42,569 nt of DNA from Saprospiraceae bacterium (GTDB lineage Bacteria > Bacteroidota > Bacteroidia > Chitinophagales > Saprospiraceae): positions 1 through 42,569 of the forward strand of contig JAGNSQ010000010.1 in NCBI GenBank assembly GCA_017987975.1, written 5' to 3'. The notes beneath the pieces are model-generated. The model was not told the origin of the DNA. It searched no databases and was given only the letters and a program-made list of their open reading frames with translations. Of the stretch, positions 1 to 8,706 are shown piece after piece. How positions within the stretch are numbered: position 1 is the first letter of the stretch; every line of letters begins with the position of its first letter. A program made the translations under genes and the position numbers.

Positions 1-1936
1 AAAAGGGAGTTGAATAAAATTGAACACCCCCACCAAAATTGCCCAAAACCAAATCCCAAATTCCATCTCCATTGACATCCGCTAATTCTGTATTGAGTTT
101 ATTACCTCTGTGTACTTTACCAACATTGGCATCCATCAAGACCCATTTGCCATTAATGACATCACCAGACCATTCATAAAGACTGAGCCTGCCATCTTCA
201 AAGCCAATATAAGCCATTCTTCTACCCTCGTTTTCAAAGGTTGCGATGCTGTTATTGAAGGTATAAAAATCAGTAGTGCTAAACAGTTCACCGTAATTGC
301 GTTGATCTGGAGTAGTTGGAAAAACAGGATTGGTTTTTGTTCCTGTATTCAAAAATAGATTGAGCTCATTGTTTTGTTCTCCAACCAACAAATCCAATAA
401 TCCATCACCGTTGACATCTCTCACACAGGGCTTTGCATCCTGACCTACAAAAATATTATTATAAGGGTATACATAAGTGAAGTTGGCTTGCCCTCCGGGA
501 CCTGCGGAATTAGTGAAAAAATAGAGCCTGCCATTGCCATCTCCCAACCATAAATCCAGATCGCCATCATCATCCATATCAGCCAAAGCTGGAGACAGGG
601 CAAGTGGTTGAATTGATAAAACAGACATATTCAGGTAATCTTCCTCTTGCAAGGTAAACTCAGGTTGAGTCTTTGTGCCAGTGTTTTTATAAAAATACAA
701 TCTGCTTTTTTTTAAAACACCTTGCTTAAAAACCCCATTGCCTCCAAGGAGTAAATCCGGCAATCCATCACCTGTAAGATCTCCTATAGCCGGGTCACTT
801 TTTGCCCCGACACTAACCATTTCATCTACCAAAAACTGTTTGGTGTATAGTTCAAACTTTGGAGCACAAGCTGTACCTGTGTTGAGATATAACCAAATGT
901 GTTCGCGATTAATGCCTCCATCTGTTTCATTGGGTGTTGCTAACAAATCCTTCTTTCCATCATTGTTGACATCAAGCAGAAAGGCGGCAATAAACAGATT
1001 CATTTCTACGGGAACGTTGTACCCGGGAAAATTGGATTCTTGTGAGGTCATCCAGGCTGCATTATTGTTGCCTCCATTGGTAAGCATAAACAAACGGGTA
1101 TTGGCTACATCTCCTAATATAACCTCCAAATCGCCATCACAATCATTATCAAAAGCTAATACCGTTGAGCCCGTATGGCGGGGATTGCTATCATCCTTCA
1201 ATCCGCTGGCACATTGATCTTTATTGTTGCTGAGGACTAACACTTCTGAAAACATATTTTCATAAAATTTACCAAAACATATATCACGGGTCTCCATTAC
1301 AAAGGTGTCAATGCCCAATCCTTTTTCAACTGCTCGGTTTTGATGATAATTTAAAAAGGAGCCATCCAATTCAAAAGAAAGCACATCGGTATCTCCATCC
1401 CCATCCACATCTATGATGGCAGGAACATCAGTTATAGCATTGTAAAGATTGGTAAATCCATTTCCAGCGGGAATTGAAATGACATCATAAAATGGTGATT
1501 TCATTTTTTCGAAACTAAGCTCGTTTCCCTGCCGGTGCCCTCTCCATACTTCAATGCCCGGAATACCAGGTGTGGATGGCAGACAAAAAATATCTTCGAT
1601 GCCATCTTTGTTAAAGTCGTGGAGCAAGGCCCAATTCTGTATTTTCGGAAAGATTCCTTCGTACTCAGGTGCATATCGGTATTCAATACCTTCAGAACTG
1701 TTTAGATTGACAAAACATAAGGACCTACCCGAGGTTTTATCAAAGGCATAGATATCCTTTATCCCATCATTGTTGAAATCAATGTTAGAAAATCGAGCAT
1801 TTCTCAATCCCCCGGCGGTTGCCATTTCGAGTCTATTACCATTGGCATAAAATTGAGGGTAAAAGGCAGGGTAATCTTGACCCCATAGGGTGCCAAGATG
1901 TAATACAAAAAAATAGATTATATATTTCTTATTCAT
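1..1936 (-). CDS. FG-GAP/VCBS repeat secreted protein, 3' part off window
   Basis: An open frame of 645 codons runs from an ATG at 1936 to the window edge without a stop, so the C-terminus is missing. The protein starts with a signal peptide (MNKKYIIYFFVLHLGTLWGQ). At least nine calcium-loop motifs follow, of the type DxNxDGxxD, for example DFNNDGIKD, DVDGDGDTD, DVNNDGKKD, DLTGDGLPD, DMDDDGDLD and DVNGDGLLD. They are spaced as in FG-GAP/VCBS integrin-like beta-propellers. Such proteins are exported, calcium-binding surface or extracellular proteins, and in this phylum often end in a T9SS sorting domain, which here would lie outside the window. A TAATTTTG -7 box lies 32 nt upstream on this strand. 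No enzyme domain is visible, so the substrate or partner is unknown. The several 60-160 codon frames on the other strand are shadows of the repeat codons. Confidence 0.85.
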   Translation of the reverse strand, partial: MNKKYIIYFFVLHLGTLWGQDYPAFYPQFYANGNRLEMATAGGLRNARFSNIDFNNDGIKDIYAFDKTSGRSLCFVNLNSSEGIEYRYAPEYEGIFPKIQNWALLHDFNKDGIEDIFCLPSTPGIPGIEVWRGHRQGNELSFEKMKSPFYDVISIPAGNGFTNLYNAITDVPAIIDVDGDGDTDVLSFELDGSFLNYHQNRAVEKGLGIDTFVMETRDICFGKFYENMFSEVLVLSNNKDQCASGLKDDSNPRHTGSTVLAFDNDCDGDLEVILGDVANTRLFMLTNGGNNNAAWMTSQESNFPGYNVPVEMNLFIAAFLLDVNNDGKKDLLATPNETDGGINREHIWLYLNTGTACAPKFELYTKQFLVDEMVSVGAKSDPAIGDLTGDGLPDLLLGGNGVFKQGVLKKSRLYFYKNTGTKTQPEFTLQEEDYLNMSVLSIQPLALSPALADMDDDGDLDLWLGDGNGRLYFFTNSAGPGGQANFTYVYPYNNIFVGQDAKPCVRDVNGDGLLDLLVGEQNNELNLFLNTGTKTNPVFPTTPDQRNYGELFSTTDFYTFNNSIATFENEGRRMAYIGFEDGRLSLYEWSGDVINGKWVLMDANVGKVHRGNKLNTELADVNGDGIWDLVLGNFGGGVQFYSTPF

Positions 1937-1967
1937 TTTCAACGCTATATAGAAATTTTTCGATTAT

Positions 1968-1975
1968 CAAAATTA
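1968..1975 (-). promoter_or_regulatory. -7 box TAATTTTG for the FG-GAP gene
   Basis: It matches the Bacteroidota sigma-ABfrA -7 consensus TAnnTTTG on the minus strand, 32 nt before the ATG at 1936. No good -33 TTG is seen. Confidence 0.5.
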
Positions 1976-2128
1976 CAATTATCCTTGTAATTAACAGAAA
2001 AAGAGGCTGTAATATTTCTAAAAATCTTAAAAAATACAAAGCTTGGTTTATATTTTATGAATGGCAACTCATTGCGGACAATTGAAAAGCAAATTAGCTG
2101 TAAACGCATCAAAAAAGTAGGATTCGGC

Positions 2129-2136
2129 TATCTTTG
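2129..2136 (+). promoter_or_regulatory. -7 box TATCTTTG for the LVIVD/T9SS gene
   Basis: This is an exact TAnnTTTG match 22 nt before the ATG at 2159. It is the same octamer seen before tRNA-Glu, xth, the Kbp-like gene and secDF in this window. Confidence 0.6.
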
Positions 2137-2158
2137 TGACTTTTAAATTATCTATAGT

Positions 2159-4546
2159 ATGTCAACTAATAGCAGGCTCAGTTTATTTTCTTTTCTGATT
2201 TTTTTTGTGGGTGCTTTCAATGTGATTCAAATCCATGCCCAAACGAAAGAGAACATGCAACTTATGTCTCATCTGGATTTTGGAGAAGGAGGGTCTGGTA
2301 TATGGGGTCATACTGATGCCAATGGCATTGAATATGCCGTGATCGGAACGCGACAGGCTATTCGTATATTGTCATTAGAAGATCCATCAAATCCAATAGA
2401 AAGATTGGTGATTCCCGGTGCAACCAACAATTGGAGGGAGATGAGATCGTGGGGCAATTACATATATGTTACTACAGAAGGCCCGGATGGTGTGACCATC
2501 ATTGACGCTACCAATGCTCCTAGCCAGTTTACCTGGAAGCGGTGGAAGCCATCTATACCCAATACTGTTGCCGATACATTAAGGACAGTACACAGCATCA
2601 ATATGGATACCATGGGCTTTTTATACCTCAATGGCCACAATGTGAATAGGCAGGGCATCATCATTTGCGATCTCAATAATGATCCATACAATCCTGAAAT
2701 AGTAAGTAACATGGGCGATGTATATACCCATGACTGTTATGCCAATGCTAACTTTCTATTTACAGCTGATCTCAATAATGGTGTAGGCGTATATGATATT
2801 TCCAATCGTTCAGACCCCAAGTTCCTTACCCGCTTTCAAACACCCAATGTATTTGCGCACAATGTTTGGACGAACCCTGAAGGCACAGTACTTTACACCA
2901 CAGACGAGGTATCAGGAGCGTTTTTAGCCTCGTATGATATTTCTGATTTGAATAATGTAAAATTTTTGGATAAATACCGAAATGATGACACCCAGATTGG
3001 AAGGGTAATACCTCACAATACATATGCGGTTGGACAATATGCCGTAACAAGCTGGTATACGGATGGTATTTTGATTCAGGACATGACCCGCCCCGATAAT
3101 ATTATCAAAGTGGCAGAGTATGATACTTACCTAAACGATAGTTCACTACCGCAATCTGGTAGCTGGTTTTACGGTTGCTGGGGTGTATATCCTCATTTTG
3201 CCTCCGGAACTATTATCGGAAGCGACATCAATTCAGGACTATGGGTTTTCAAACCAACCTACCAACGGGCATGTTATCTGGAGGGAAATGCCAGGGCTAT
3301 TGATATCGATGGTGCTATTTATCCAATTGCAGGAGCAAACATTAAAATCATTACCGACAGAGCAGCAGCAGATGTAACCAATGGTAGCGGCGATTATAAA
3401 ACAGGACTTTTGGTGCCGGGAATCTATCTTGTGAGATTTGAACATCCGGATTATGGCGTTGACACGGTTGAAGTAACTTTAAATACTGCCGAAGTTACCA
3501 TCCAGGATTTTATTTTTCAAGCCAATTTTATTGCCGGAAGGGTCGTAGATCAAGATGGCAACCCAATAGCAAACGCAGGACTACAACTTGAAAATACCGC
3601 TTCAACAACCTATTTAAATGTTGTATCCTCTGCAACAGGTCAATTTAAATTCCCTGTGTCACGAGAAGCCAATTATTTGATAAGAGCAGCTGCATGGGGA
3701 TACAAAGGCATTGAATTTGATCCGCATGATCAGGAAGAGCTGACCATTGTTTTGGAACCAGGATATGAGGATGATTTTTTCACAGATCTGGGTTGGATCA
3801 ATTCAGAAAAAAGTGCTGCCGGAAACTGGGAAAGAGTGGTTCCTCAAGGCACCATGTATCAAAACATGATATCAAACCCTGACAAAGATGTTAGTGATGA
3901 CCTTGGCAGTTTTGCTTATCTGACTGGCAATGGTGGCGTCAACCCGGGCGACAATGATGTAGATGGTGGGAGCACTACTTTATTGAGTCCAATCATGGAT
4001 GCTCAGGGTGCCGATAGTTTGAAAGGTTCATTCCATTATTGGTTCTATAATGATGGAGGCTCTGGCAATCCCAACGATTACTTTTCTGTTTATCTGGACA
4101 ATGGATTCACTTTATCACCGGTATTGATAGAATTAAAGAGCTCTTCTGAATGGAAAAAACACAATTTTGCATTTGCCAAAAACCAGGTATTAATGACAGA
4201 AAGCATGAGGCTGGTGGTTAAAGCAGAGGATATAGCTCCGGGACATTTGGTAGAAGCCGGGTTGGATCATCTAAAACTAGAAATAATCACAAATCCATTA
4301 TCTGCCGGAGGTAAGGCTGATCTTGACGTTACCCTTTCTCCAAATCCAGCAAGTGCAGTAATCAACATACAAACCAGGCAAGTGGCAAGGTTGGGTATAA
4401 CCAATGCAGCAGGTAGATTGGTATTGGATGCTTCACTGGTAGCGGGTCAGAATACCATCAATATTCAAACCCTGACACCAGGCTTTTATTTTGCCACCTT
4501 AAGTGAAGGAAGCAAAATTAAAGTAATCAAATTTACTAAAATATAA
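2159..4546 (+). CDS. LVIVD-propeller protein with T9SS sorting domain (choice-of-anchor B type)
   Basis: This 795-residue exported protein has a signal peptide at residues 1-28 (ending IQIHAQ). Residues about 35-365 contain repeated DIS/LVIVD-like units such as VTIIDATN, VGVYDISNRSDP and ASYDISDLNN, typical of the LVIVD beta-propeller of choice-of-anchor B proteins. Two carboxypeptidase-regulatory-like beta-sandwiches follow (about 370-450 and 455-530). After these comes a jelly-roll-like module (about 545-705, beginning DDFFTDLGW) resembling choice-of-anchor J/MAM-like domains. The C-terminus (about 720-795) is a T9SS type A sorting domain with the LSPNPAS motif and the GFYFATL...KVIKFTKI end. 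The protein is therefore probably secreted and attached to the surface by the Por system. No catalytic residues are recognised. Its stop abuts the stop of the opposing gene, leaving no intergenic DNA. Confidence 0.85.
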   Translation: MSTNSRLSLFSFLIFFVGAFNVIQIHAQTKENMQLMSHLDFGEGGSGIWGHTDANGIEYAVIGTRQAIRILSLEDPSNPIERLVIPGATNNWREMRSWGNYIYVTTEGPDGVTIIDATNAPSQFTWKRWKPSIPNTVADTLRTVHSINMDTMGFLYLNGHNVNRQGIIICDLNNDPYNPEIVSNMGDVYTHDCYANANFLFTADLNNGVGVYDISNRSDPKFLTRFQTPNVFAHNVWTNPEGTVLYTTDEVSGAFLASYDISDLNNVKFLDKYRNDDTQIGRVIPHNTYAVGQYAVTSWYTDGILIQDMTRPDNIIKVAEYDTYLNDSSLPQSGSWFYGCWGVYPHFASGTIIGSDINSGLWVFKPTYQRACYLEGNARAIDIDGAIYPIAGANIKIITDRAAADVTNGSGDYKTGLLVPGIYLVRFEHPDYGVDTVEVTLNTAEVTIQDFIFQANFIAGRVVDQDGNPIANAGLQLENTASTTYLNVVSSATGQFKFPVSREANYLIRAAAWGYKGIEFDPHDQEELTIVLEPGYEDDFFTDLGWINSEKSAAGNWERVVPQGTMYQNMISNPDKDVSDDLGSFAYLTGNGGVNPGDNDVDGGSTTLLSPIMDAQGADSLKGSFHYWFYNDGGSGNPNDYFSVYLDNGFTLSPVLIELKSSSEWKKHNFAFAKNQVLMTESMRLVVKAEDIAPGHLVEAGLDHLKLEIITNPLSAGGKADLDVTLSPNPASAVINIQTRQVARLGITNAAGRLVLDASLVAGQNTINIQTLTPGFYFATLSEGSKIKVIKFTKI

Positions 4547-7500
4547 TTATTCCTTTTTTACTGAATCTGGAAATAGGTTTATTGTTAAGCCAGACAACAT
4601 TTCCTGATAAGGCTGCCAAGTATCCTTTTTAAATGAAATAATTGCGGTTTCAGCGCTTTCAACAGCCTGGACCGCTTCCTTTATCGCCCATTCTATGTTA
4701 TTGGTCACGCCACCATCACTGGTATTGACGTAAGCCTGTGCAGTCTGAATTTTAGACGTTACCTTATCGTCATCAAAGGCAATTCCTTTGGTATTTTCCG
4801 GAAGCATATAAAGAGATTCCAATGTATCGAGCTTTCCACCAATGGATTTCTGCCATTTTTCTATTTCTTTTTTGGTAGAATCGACTTGGAATCCCTTAAT
4901 GGTTTCCAGCGACTTAAGGTGTTTCCTACAGTCTTTTAACCATTCAAAAGAAATGGCAGCTTTTTTGACAGTGCTTTCAAAGTCTTTTTCCATCCTATAT
5001 TTTGCCTCAGCTTTTTGTGCATCAAATGCTATTCTTGGGTCGGGTTTCACGTCCAACCAAGTGCTGTCAATTTTAGATTTGTATGTAACAACACACTTAT
5101 ATTTACCCGGCAACACAGATGCTCCCCCTGGTGCATCATCCTCTTTTTGAACCTCTCTTCTTGAGGGGCCTCTGAATCCATCTTCATTCAGGCCCCAATA
5201 GATTTTTTGCAAACCTCCAATGGGTTTTACAGTGGTGCGTCTGATGGTATCTCCCTTCTCGTTGATCCACCTGACCGCAATTTTAGCTTCCTTATCCTTT
5301 GGTTTTTCTTTCTTTTCTTCGCCATCTTCTTTGTTCTTGGTTTGTGGTGGTGTCCATAAATACATCGTTGCCTGACCTTTACTTTCATTGGCACCTGAAA
5401 AATCTCCCTGAGCAAAAAACCTTACACCGTCATATGAGCGGTAAAACCAATCAAAAACCGGTGGGCACCCAAATAGATGAAGTGAATCAGATGTGGTAAA
5501 TGTTTTATTTGCCAGCTCCCGCAAAGGGACAATGTTATCTAATATCCAAATTGCCCGGCCAAAGGTTGCCACCACAAGGTCATTTTCATCCTGTTGTATT
5601 TTCATATCACTGACTTGAACCTGAGGAAAATCATGGATCCAATGTTGCCAGCTTTTACCCTCGTCCAAACTAACGTACAAACCAACGTCTGTGCCCAAAA
5701 ACCATAACGAAGGAGCAATCGGATCGTGAACCATTGAAACTACAAAACCCTTTATCTGGTTATCATCGGCAATCCTTCGCCAGTTTTTACCAAAATCAGT
5801 AGTGTGGTAGGCGTAGGCACTGTAATCATTCTGCCTATAATTATTGACAACTACCCATGCTTCGCCTTTATATCTTGACGAAACTTCAATCTGTGGCACC
5901 CATGCGTTGGCAGGTAGTCCCTTTATTCTTGAATTAAGATTGGTCCAGCTTTTACCTCCATCCATTGTCAATTGTATATTTCCATCATCAGTGCCAACCC
6001 AGATTATCTGATCGTCAAGTGGTGATGGTGCAATGCACAAAATGGTAGTGTGGGTCTCTGCCCCTGTCACGTCAAGTGTCAACCCCCCGGTTTTGGTTTG
6101 ATCTTGTTTGGTGGTGTCATTGGTGGTGAGGTCGGGTGAGATCAGTTTCCAGCTTCTACCACAGTCTTTTGAGAAATGAACAAACTGACTACCAAAATAC
6201 AAGCTGCATGAGTCGTGCGGATGTTGGGCAATGGCTGCATTCCAATTGTATCGCAATGTAACACCTTCCGGGTGGTTGGGTTTGACAAAACGATTCTGAC
6301 CTGTCTGCCTATCATAAAAAGCGACATTACCGCCCTGAGACATGGCATAACCAAATCTTGAGTTCCCAGGTTGAGGCACCACATCAAATCCGTCTCCGAA
6401 GTACAATTCCTGAAAATCTGTATTTCTGATTCCACCTGGCTTTAATACGGCTGATGGTCCAACCCACGAACCGTTGTCTTGCATTCCTCCATAAACGTTG
6501 TAAGGCTTGTCTTTATCGACATTCACGTGGTAAAATTGACCAACCGGTAAATTAGAAATAAAATGCCACGACTTGCCCATGTCTCTGGATATGGCTGCTC
6601 CTCCATCATTTCCATCTATGATGTACTCAGAATTTTGAGGGTGGATCCACAAAGCATGATGGTCTGGATGTACAGCATTGCCATAATCAGCAATATTGTA
6701 AAAAGATTTACCTCCATCATCACTCCGTGTAAGATAGGTAAATACGTTGTAAAGTCTGTTTTCATTTTTAGGATCAACATAAATTTCAGAGTAATAGAAG
6801 GGTCTGTTGCCAATGTCTTTATTTTGGACCAGTTTCCATTTTAATCCCCCATCTTCACTTTTATACAAACCATTTTCTTTTGCCTCAATAAGACTATAAA
6901 TTATATTTGGTGCAGAGGGAGCAATGGCCAGTCCTACCCTACCCAACTTTCCCTTGGGAATGCCGTCTTCAGAGGATAGTTTTTTCCAAGTGTCGCCTCC
7001 ATCAAAAGTCATATAAATACCTGAACCTGGACCTCCTGAAATAAATGTCCATGGTTTTCTTTCATGTTCCCACATAGAAACGATAATTTTTTCAGGATTT
7101 GTAGGGTCTGCTACCATATCAGCTGCCCCTGTAGTTGCATTGACATACAGTATCTTTTTCCACGTCTTGCCTCCATCTGTAGTTTTGAATACCCCTCGTT
7201 CATCATTTGGCCCCCAGGGTGACCCCAGGGCAGCTGCAAAAACGATGTCTGGATTATCCTTGTGAATGATAATCCTGTGTATGGTTTTAGTTTTTTCCAA
7301 GCCCATACATTTCCAGGTCTTGCCTCCATCCAAACTTTTATGAATTCCGTTTCCGGTATTGAGAGAATTTCTGGGATTCCCCTCCCCAGTTCCTACCCAT
7401 ATCTGACTGGGATTTTTAGGACAAATTTTAATAGCCCCAATGGCAAGTGATGATTGTTCGTCGAAAATGGGTGTAAACGAAATACCTCCATTTTGGCTCA

Positions 7501-7717
7501 ACCATACCCCACCAGATGCTGAGCCCAAAAAGATTCTGTTGTCATCTGTAGGATCTACATCGATGGCGGTAATACGACCTGACATGCCTGCTGGACCAAT
7601 ATTCCTAAACTTGAGCTCCTTCCAATGATCCGGTTCGAGAGGTGTTTGAGCAATTGAAAACTCGCAATGGAAGCAAAAAAATAACAGCAAGAAATAGAAA
7701 ATGACACGATGGTGCAT
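4547..7717 (-). CDS. Large BNR/VPS10-like beta-propeller exported protein
   Basis: This 1056-residue protein starts at the ATG at 7717; an in-frame GTG six codons upstream (7735) is possible but less likely. The signal peptide is MHHRVIFYFLLLFFCFHCEF and ends SIAQ. About ten Asp-box (BNR) motifs of the form SxDxGxxW follow: SLDGGKTW, TTDGGKTW, TFDGGDTW, SEDGGLKW, SRDMGKSW, SKDCGRSW, TMDGGKSW, TTDFGKNW and SLDEGKSW. They indicate one or two sortilin/VPS10-type or xyloglucanase-like propellers over roughly residues 35-720. The C-terminal third has a KEKPKDKE-rich charged linker, a beta-sandwich-like part and a helical end, with no T9SS domain. The family is usually annotated as WD40/YVTN/BNR-repeat or glycosyl-hydrolase-like protein. 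No sialidase catalytic set is visible, so I do not assign an enzyme activity. It lies 95 nt downstream of the phosphatase gene and may be co-transcribed with it. Confidence 0.82.
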   Translation of the reverse strand: MHHRVIFYFLLLFFCFHCEFSIAQTPLEPDHWKELKFRNIGPAGMSGRITAIDVDPTDDNRIFLGSASGGVWLSQNGGISFTPIFDEQSSLAIGAIKICPKNPSQIWVGTGEGNPRNSLNTGNGIHKSLDGGKTWKCMGLEKTKTIHRIIIHKDNPDIVFAAALGSPWGPNDERGVFKTTDGGKTWKKILYVNATTGAADMVADPTNPEKIIVSMWEHERKPWTFISGGPGSGIYMTFDGGDTWKKLSSEDGIPKGKLGRVGLAIAPSAPNIIYSLIEAKENGLYKSEDGGLKWKLVQNKDIGNRPFYYSEIYVDPKNENRLYNVFTYLTRSDDGGKSFYNIADYGNAVHPDHHALWIHPQNSEYIIDGNDGGAAISRDMGKSWHFISNLPVGQFYHVNVDKDKPYNVYGGMQDNGSWVGPSAVLKPGGIRNTDFQELYFGDGFDVVPQPGNSRFGYAMSQGGNVAFYDRQTGQNRFVKPNHPEGVTLRYNWNAAIAQHPHDSCSLYFGSQFVHFSKDCGRSWKLISPDLTTNDTTKQDQTKTGGLTLDVTGAETHTTILCIAPSPLDDQIIWVGTDDGNIQLTMDGGKSWTNLNSRIKGLPANAWVPQIEVSSRYKGEAWVVVNNYRQNDYSAYAYHTTDFGKNWRRIADDNQIKGFVVSMVHDPIAPSLWFLGTDVGLYVSLDEGKSWQHWIHDFPQVQVSDMKIQQDENDLVVATFGRAIWILDNIVPLRELANKTFTTSDSLHLFGCPPVFDWFYRSYDGVRFFAQGDFSGANESKGQATMYLWTPPQTKNKEDGEEKKEKPKDKEAKIAVRWINEKGDTIRRTTVKPIGGLQKIYWGLNEDGFRGPSRREVQKEDDAPGGASVLPGKYKCVVTYKSKIDSTWLDVKPDPRIAFDAQKAEAKYRMEKDFESTVKKAAISFEWLKDCRKHLKSLETIKGFQVDSTKKEIEKWQKSIGGKLDTLESLYMLPENTKGIAFDDDKVTSKIQTAQAYVNTSDGGVTNNIEWAIKEAVQAVESAETAIISFKKDTWQPYQEMLSGLTINLFPDSVKKE

Positions 7718-7812
7718 AATGTGGAATTTTACCACAAAATACCATCTATTATTTTGTTAGTTGAGAGAAAATGACCTTAATAGGGAAGTTTTACTTGAAA
7801 AATTGGTATGAA

Positions 7813-8274
7813 TCAGACTTCAATACCAGCATATTGGAGTACAAGCTTATCAATTGCCTCCTCCAGCATTTCAAAAACCAAAGCAAACTTTCCATCATAG
7901 TAAGGATCCGGAACCGGAATATTTTTATGGGGAAATGAATAATTCATGATCATTTGAACCTTGTCTCTTTCCGACTGATTTTGGGTGAGTGCCCTGATGT
8001 CGTTATAATTTTGAGTGTCCATAGCAAGAATCAAATCAAAATTGGCAAAATCTGTTAACTTGATTTGCCTGGCATTTTGTTTTGAAATATCTACTCCATT
8101 CTTTCTGGCTTCCAAAATTGCACGATAATCAGGACTTTCACCTGAATGCCACCCTCCAGTACCTGCTGAATCAACGATCCAGGGTAATTTATATTGATCA
8201 ATTTTGCTTTGCAGGATGCCGTGTGCTAAAGGCGAACGACAGATATTTCCTAAACATACCATCAGGACTTTCAT
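7813..8274 (-). CDS. Low-molecular-weight protein tyrosine phosphatase
   Basis: This is a 153-residue cytosolic phosphatase of the arsenate-reductase-like LMW-PTP fold, the usual size for the family. The P-loop is at the N-terminus, C7-LGNIC-R13-S (CX5R), giving the nucleophile Cys7 and phosphate-binding Arg13. The general-acid loop is PVPDPYYDGK with Asp123. The ATG at 8274 is chosen because it places the P-loop at residues 7-14 as in the family; an upstream ATG at 8313 would add 13 non-homologous residues. A nearly ideal promoter (TTG, 19 nt, TATATTTG) sits upstream. These enzymes remove phosphate from phosphotyrosine, sometimes in capsule control, but no tyrosine kinase or capsule gene is nearby, so the substrate is unknown. 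Arsenate reductase is less likely, since no ars genes are nearby. Confidence 0.93.
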   Translation of the reverse strand: MKVLMVCLGNICRSPLAHGILQSKIDQYKLPWIVDSAGTGGWHSGESPDYRAILEARKNGVDISKQNARQIKLTDFANFDLILAMDTQNYNDIRALTQNQSERDKVQMIMNYSFPHKNIPVPDPYYDGKFALVFEMLEEAIDKLVLQYAGIEV

Positions 8275-8302
8275 GGGGGGGAGATTATTAAAACTGTTAA
8301 CA

Positions 8303-8332
8303 CAAATATACATAAAATGTTGGCCAAAACAA
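8303..8332 (-). promoter_or_regulatory. Full Bacteroidota promoter TTG-N19-TATATTTG
   Basis: On the minus strand a TTG (8332-8330) and TATATTTG (8310-8303) are separated by exactly 19 nt, the canonical -33/-7 spacing for the phylum's primary sigma factor. The phosphatase ATG lies 28 nt beyond the -7 box. Confidence 0.65.
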
Positions 8333-8508
8333 TATATATTAATTATTTCTTTAAGTTATAACCCGCTATTTAACAAATGGGTATTATTCATTTCTGTATT
8401 TAATGACAATTTAAGTATAGGCATCCCCTATTTCCCTTATTAAAGAATAATCAATTAAAAAAATAGATTTTTTTTAATCAAACCTTATTTATATTCAATA
8501 ATTAATTA

Positions 8509-8516
8509 TATCTTTG
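8509..8516 (+). promoter_or_regulatory. -7 box TATCTTTG for tRNA-Glu
   Basis: This exact TAnnTTTG match lies 16 nt before the first base of the tRNA. The surrounding DNA (about 8330-8520) is very AT-rich and contains no gene. Confidence 0.6.
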
Positions 8517-8532
8517 CACAGCTTTTGAAAAA

Positions 8533-8604
8533 GGCCCGTTCGTCTAGGGGTTAGGACGCCAGGTTTTCATCCTGGTAGCAGGGGTTCGATTCCCCTACGG
8601 GCTG
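8533..8604 (+). tRNA. tRNA-Glu (anticodon TTC)
   Basis: The 72-nt cloverleaf has acceptor GGCCCGT pairing with ACGGGCT and D-stem GTCT...AGGAC. The anticodon stem CCAGG/CCTGG closes the loop TTTTCAT, giving anticodon TTC. The T-arm is AGGGG-TTCGATT-CCCCT and the discriminator is G. The 3' CCA is not encoded (CTA follows), so a CCA-adding enzyme is needed; one is encoded at 27.9 kb. The first pair is a G-U wobble. The tRNA is a single-gene transcript with its own promoter and terminator. Confidence 0.96.
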
Positions 8605-8612
8605 CTAAACAC

Positions 8613-8646
8613 AAAGAGATACATTGATTTGTATCTCTTTTTTTTT
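8613..8646 (+). terminator. Intrinsic terminator of tRNA-Glu
   Basis: The stem AAAGAGATAC / GTATCTCTTT (10 bp, 8-nt loop) is followed directly by a T run, starting 9 nt after the tRNA. Confidence 0.85.
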
Positions 8647-8654
8647 GCCCTTTA

Positions 8655-8692
8655 AAAGAAAAAGGCCCTGCAATTGCAGAGCCTTTTTCTTT
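8655..8692 (-). terminator. Intrinsic terminator of the TonB receptor/hydrolase operon
   Basis: A 12-bp inverted repeat AAAGAAAAAGGC / GCCTTTTTCTTT encloses a second palindrome (TGCAATTGCA). It lies 15 nt past the stop codon at 8707. It is A/T-rich on both flanks and could work in both directions. Confidence 0.8.
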
Positions 8693-8706
8693 TGTTATTT
8701 CGTTAA

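Noticed and set aside
738-1217. A 159-codon frame on the plus strand in the FG-GAP region
   Set aside because: It is antisense to a 645-codon frame with signal peptide and calcium loops, and it has no recognisable domain.
7718-7735. GTG start for the BNR protein
   Set aside because: The ATG at 7717 directly begins the hydrophobic signal peptide with a basic N-terminus.
8655-8692. Extragenic palindromic repeat element
   Set aside because: It is a single copy here and its position just after a stop fits a terminator.
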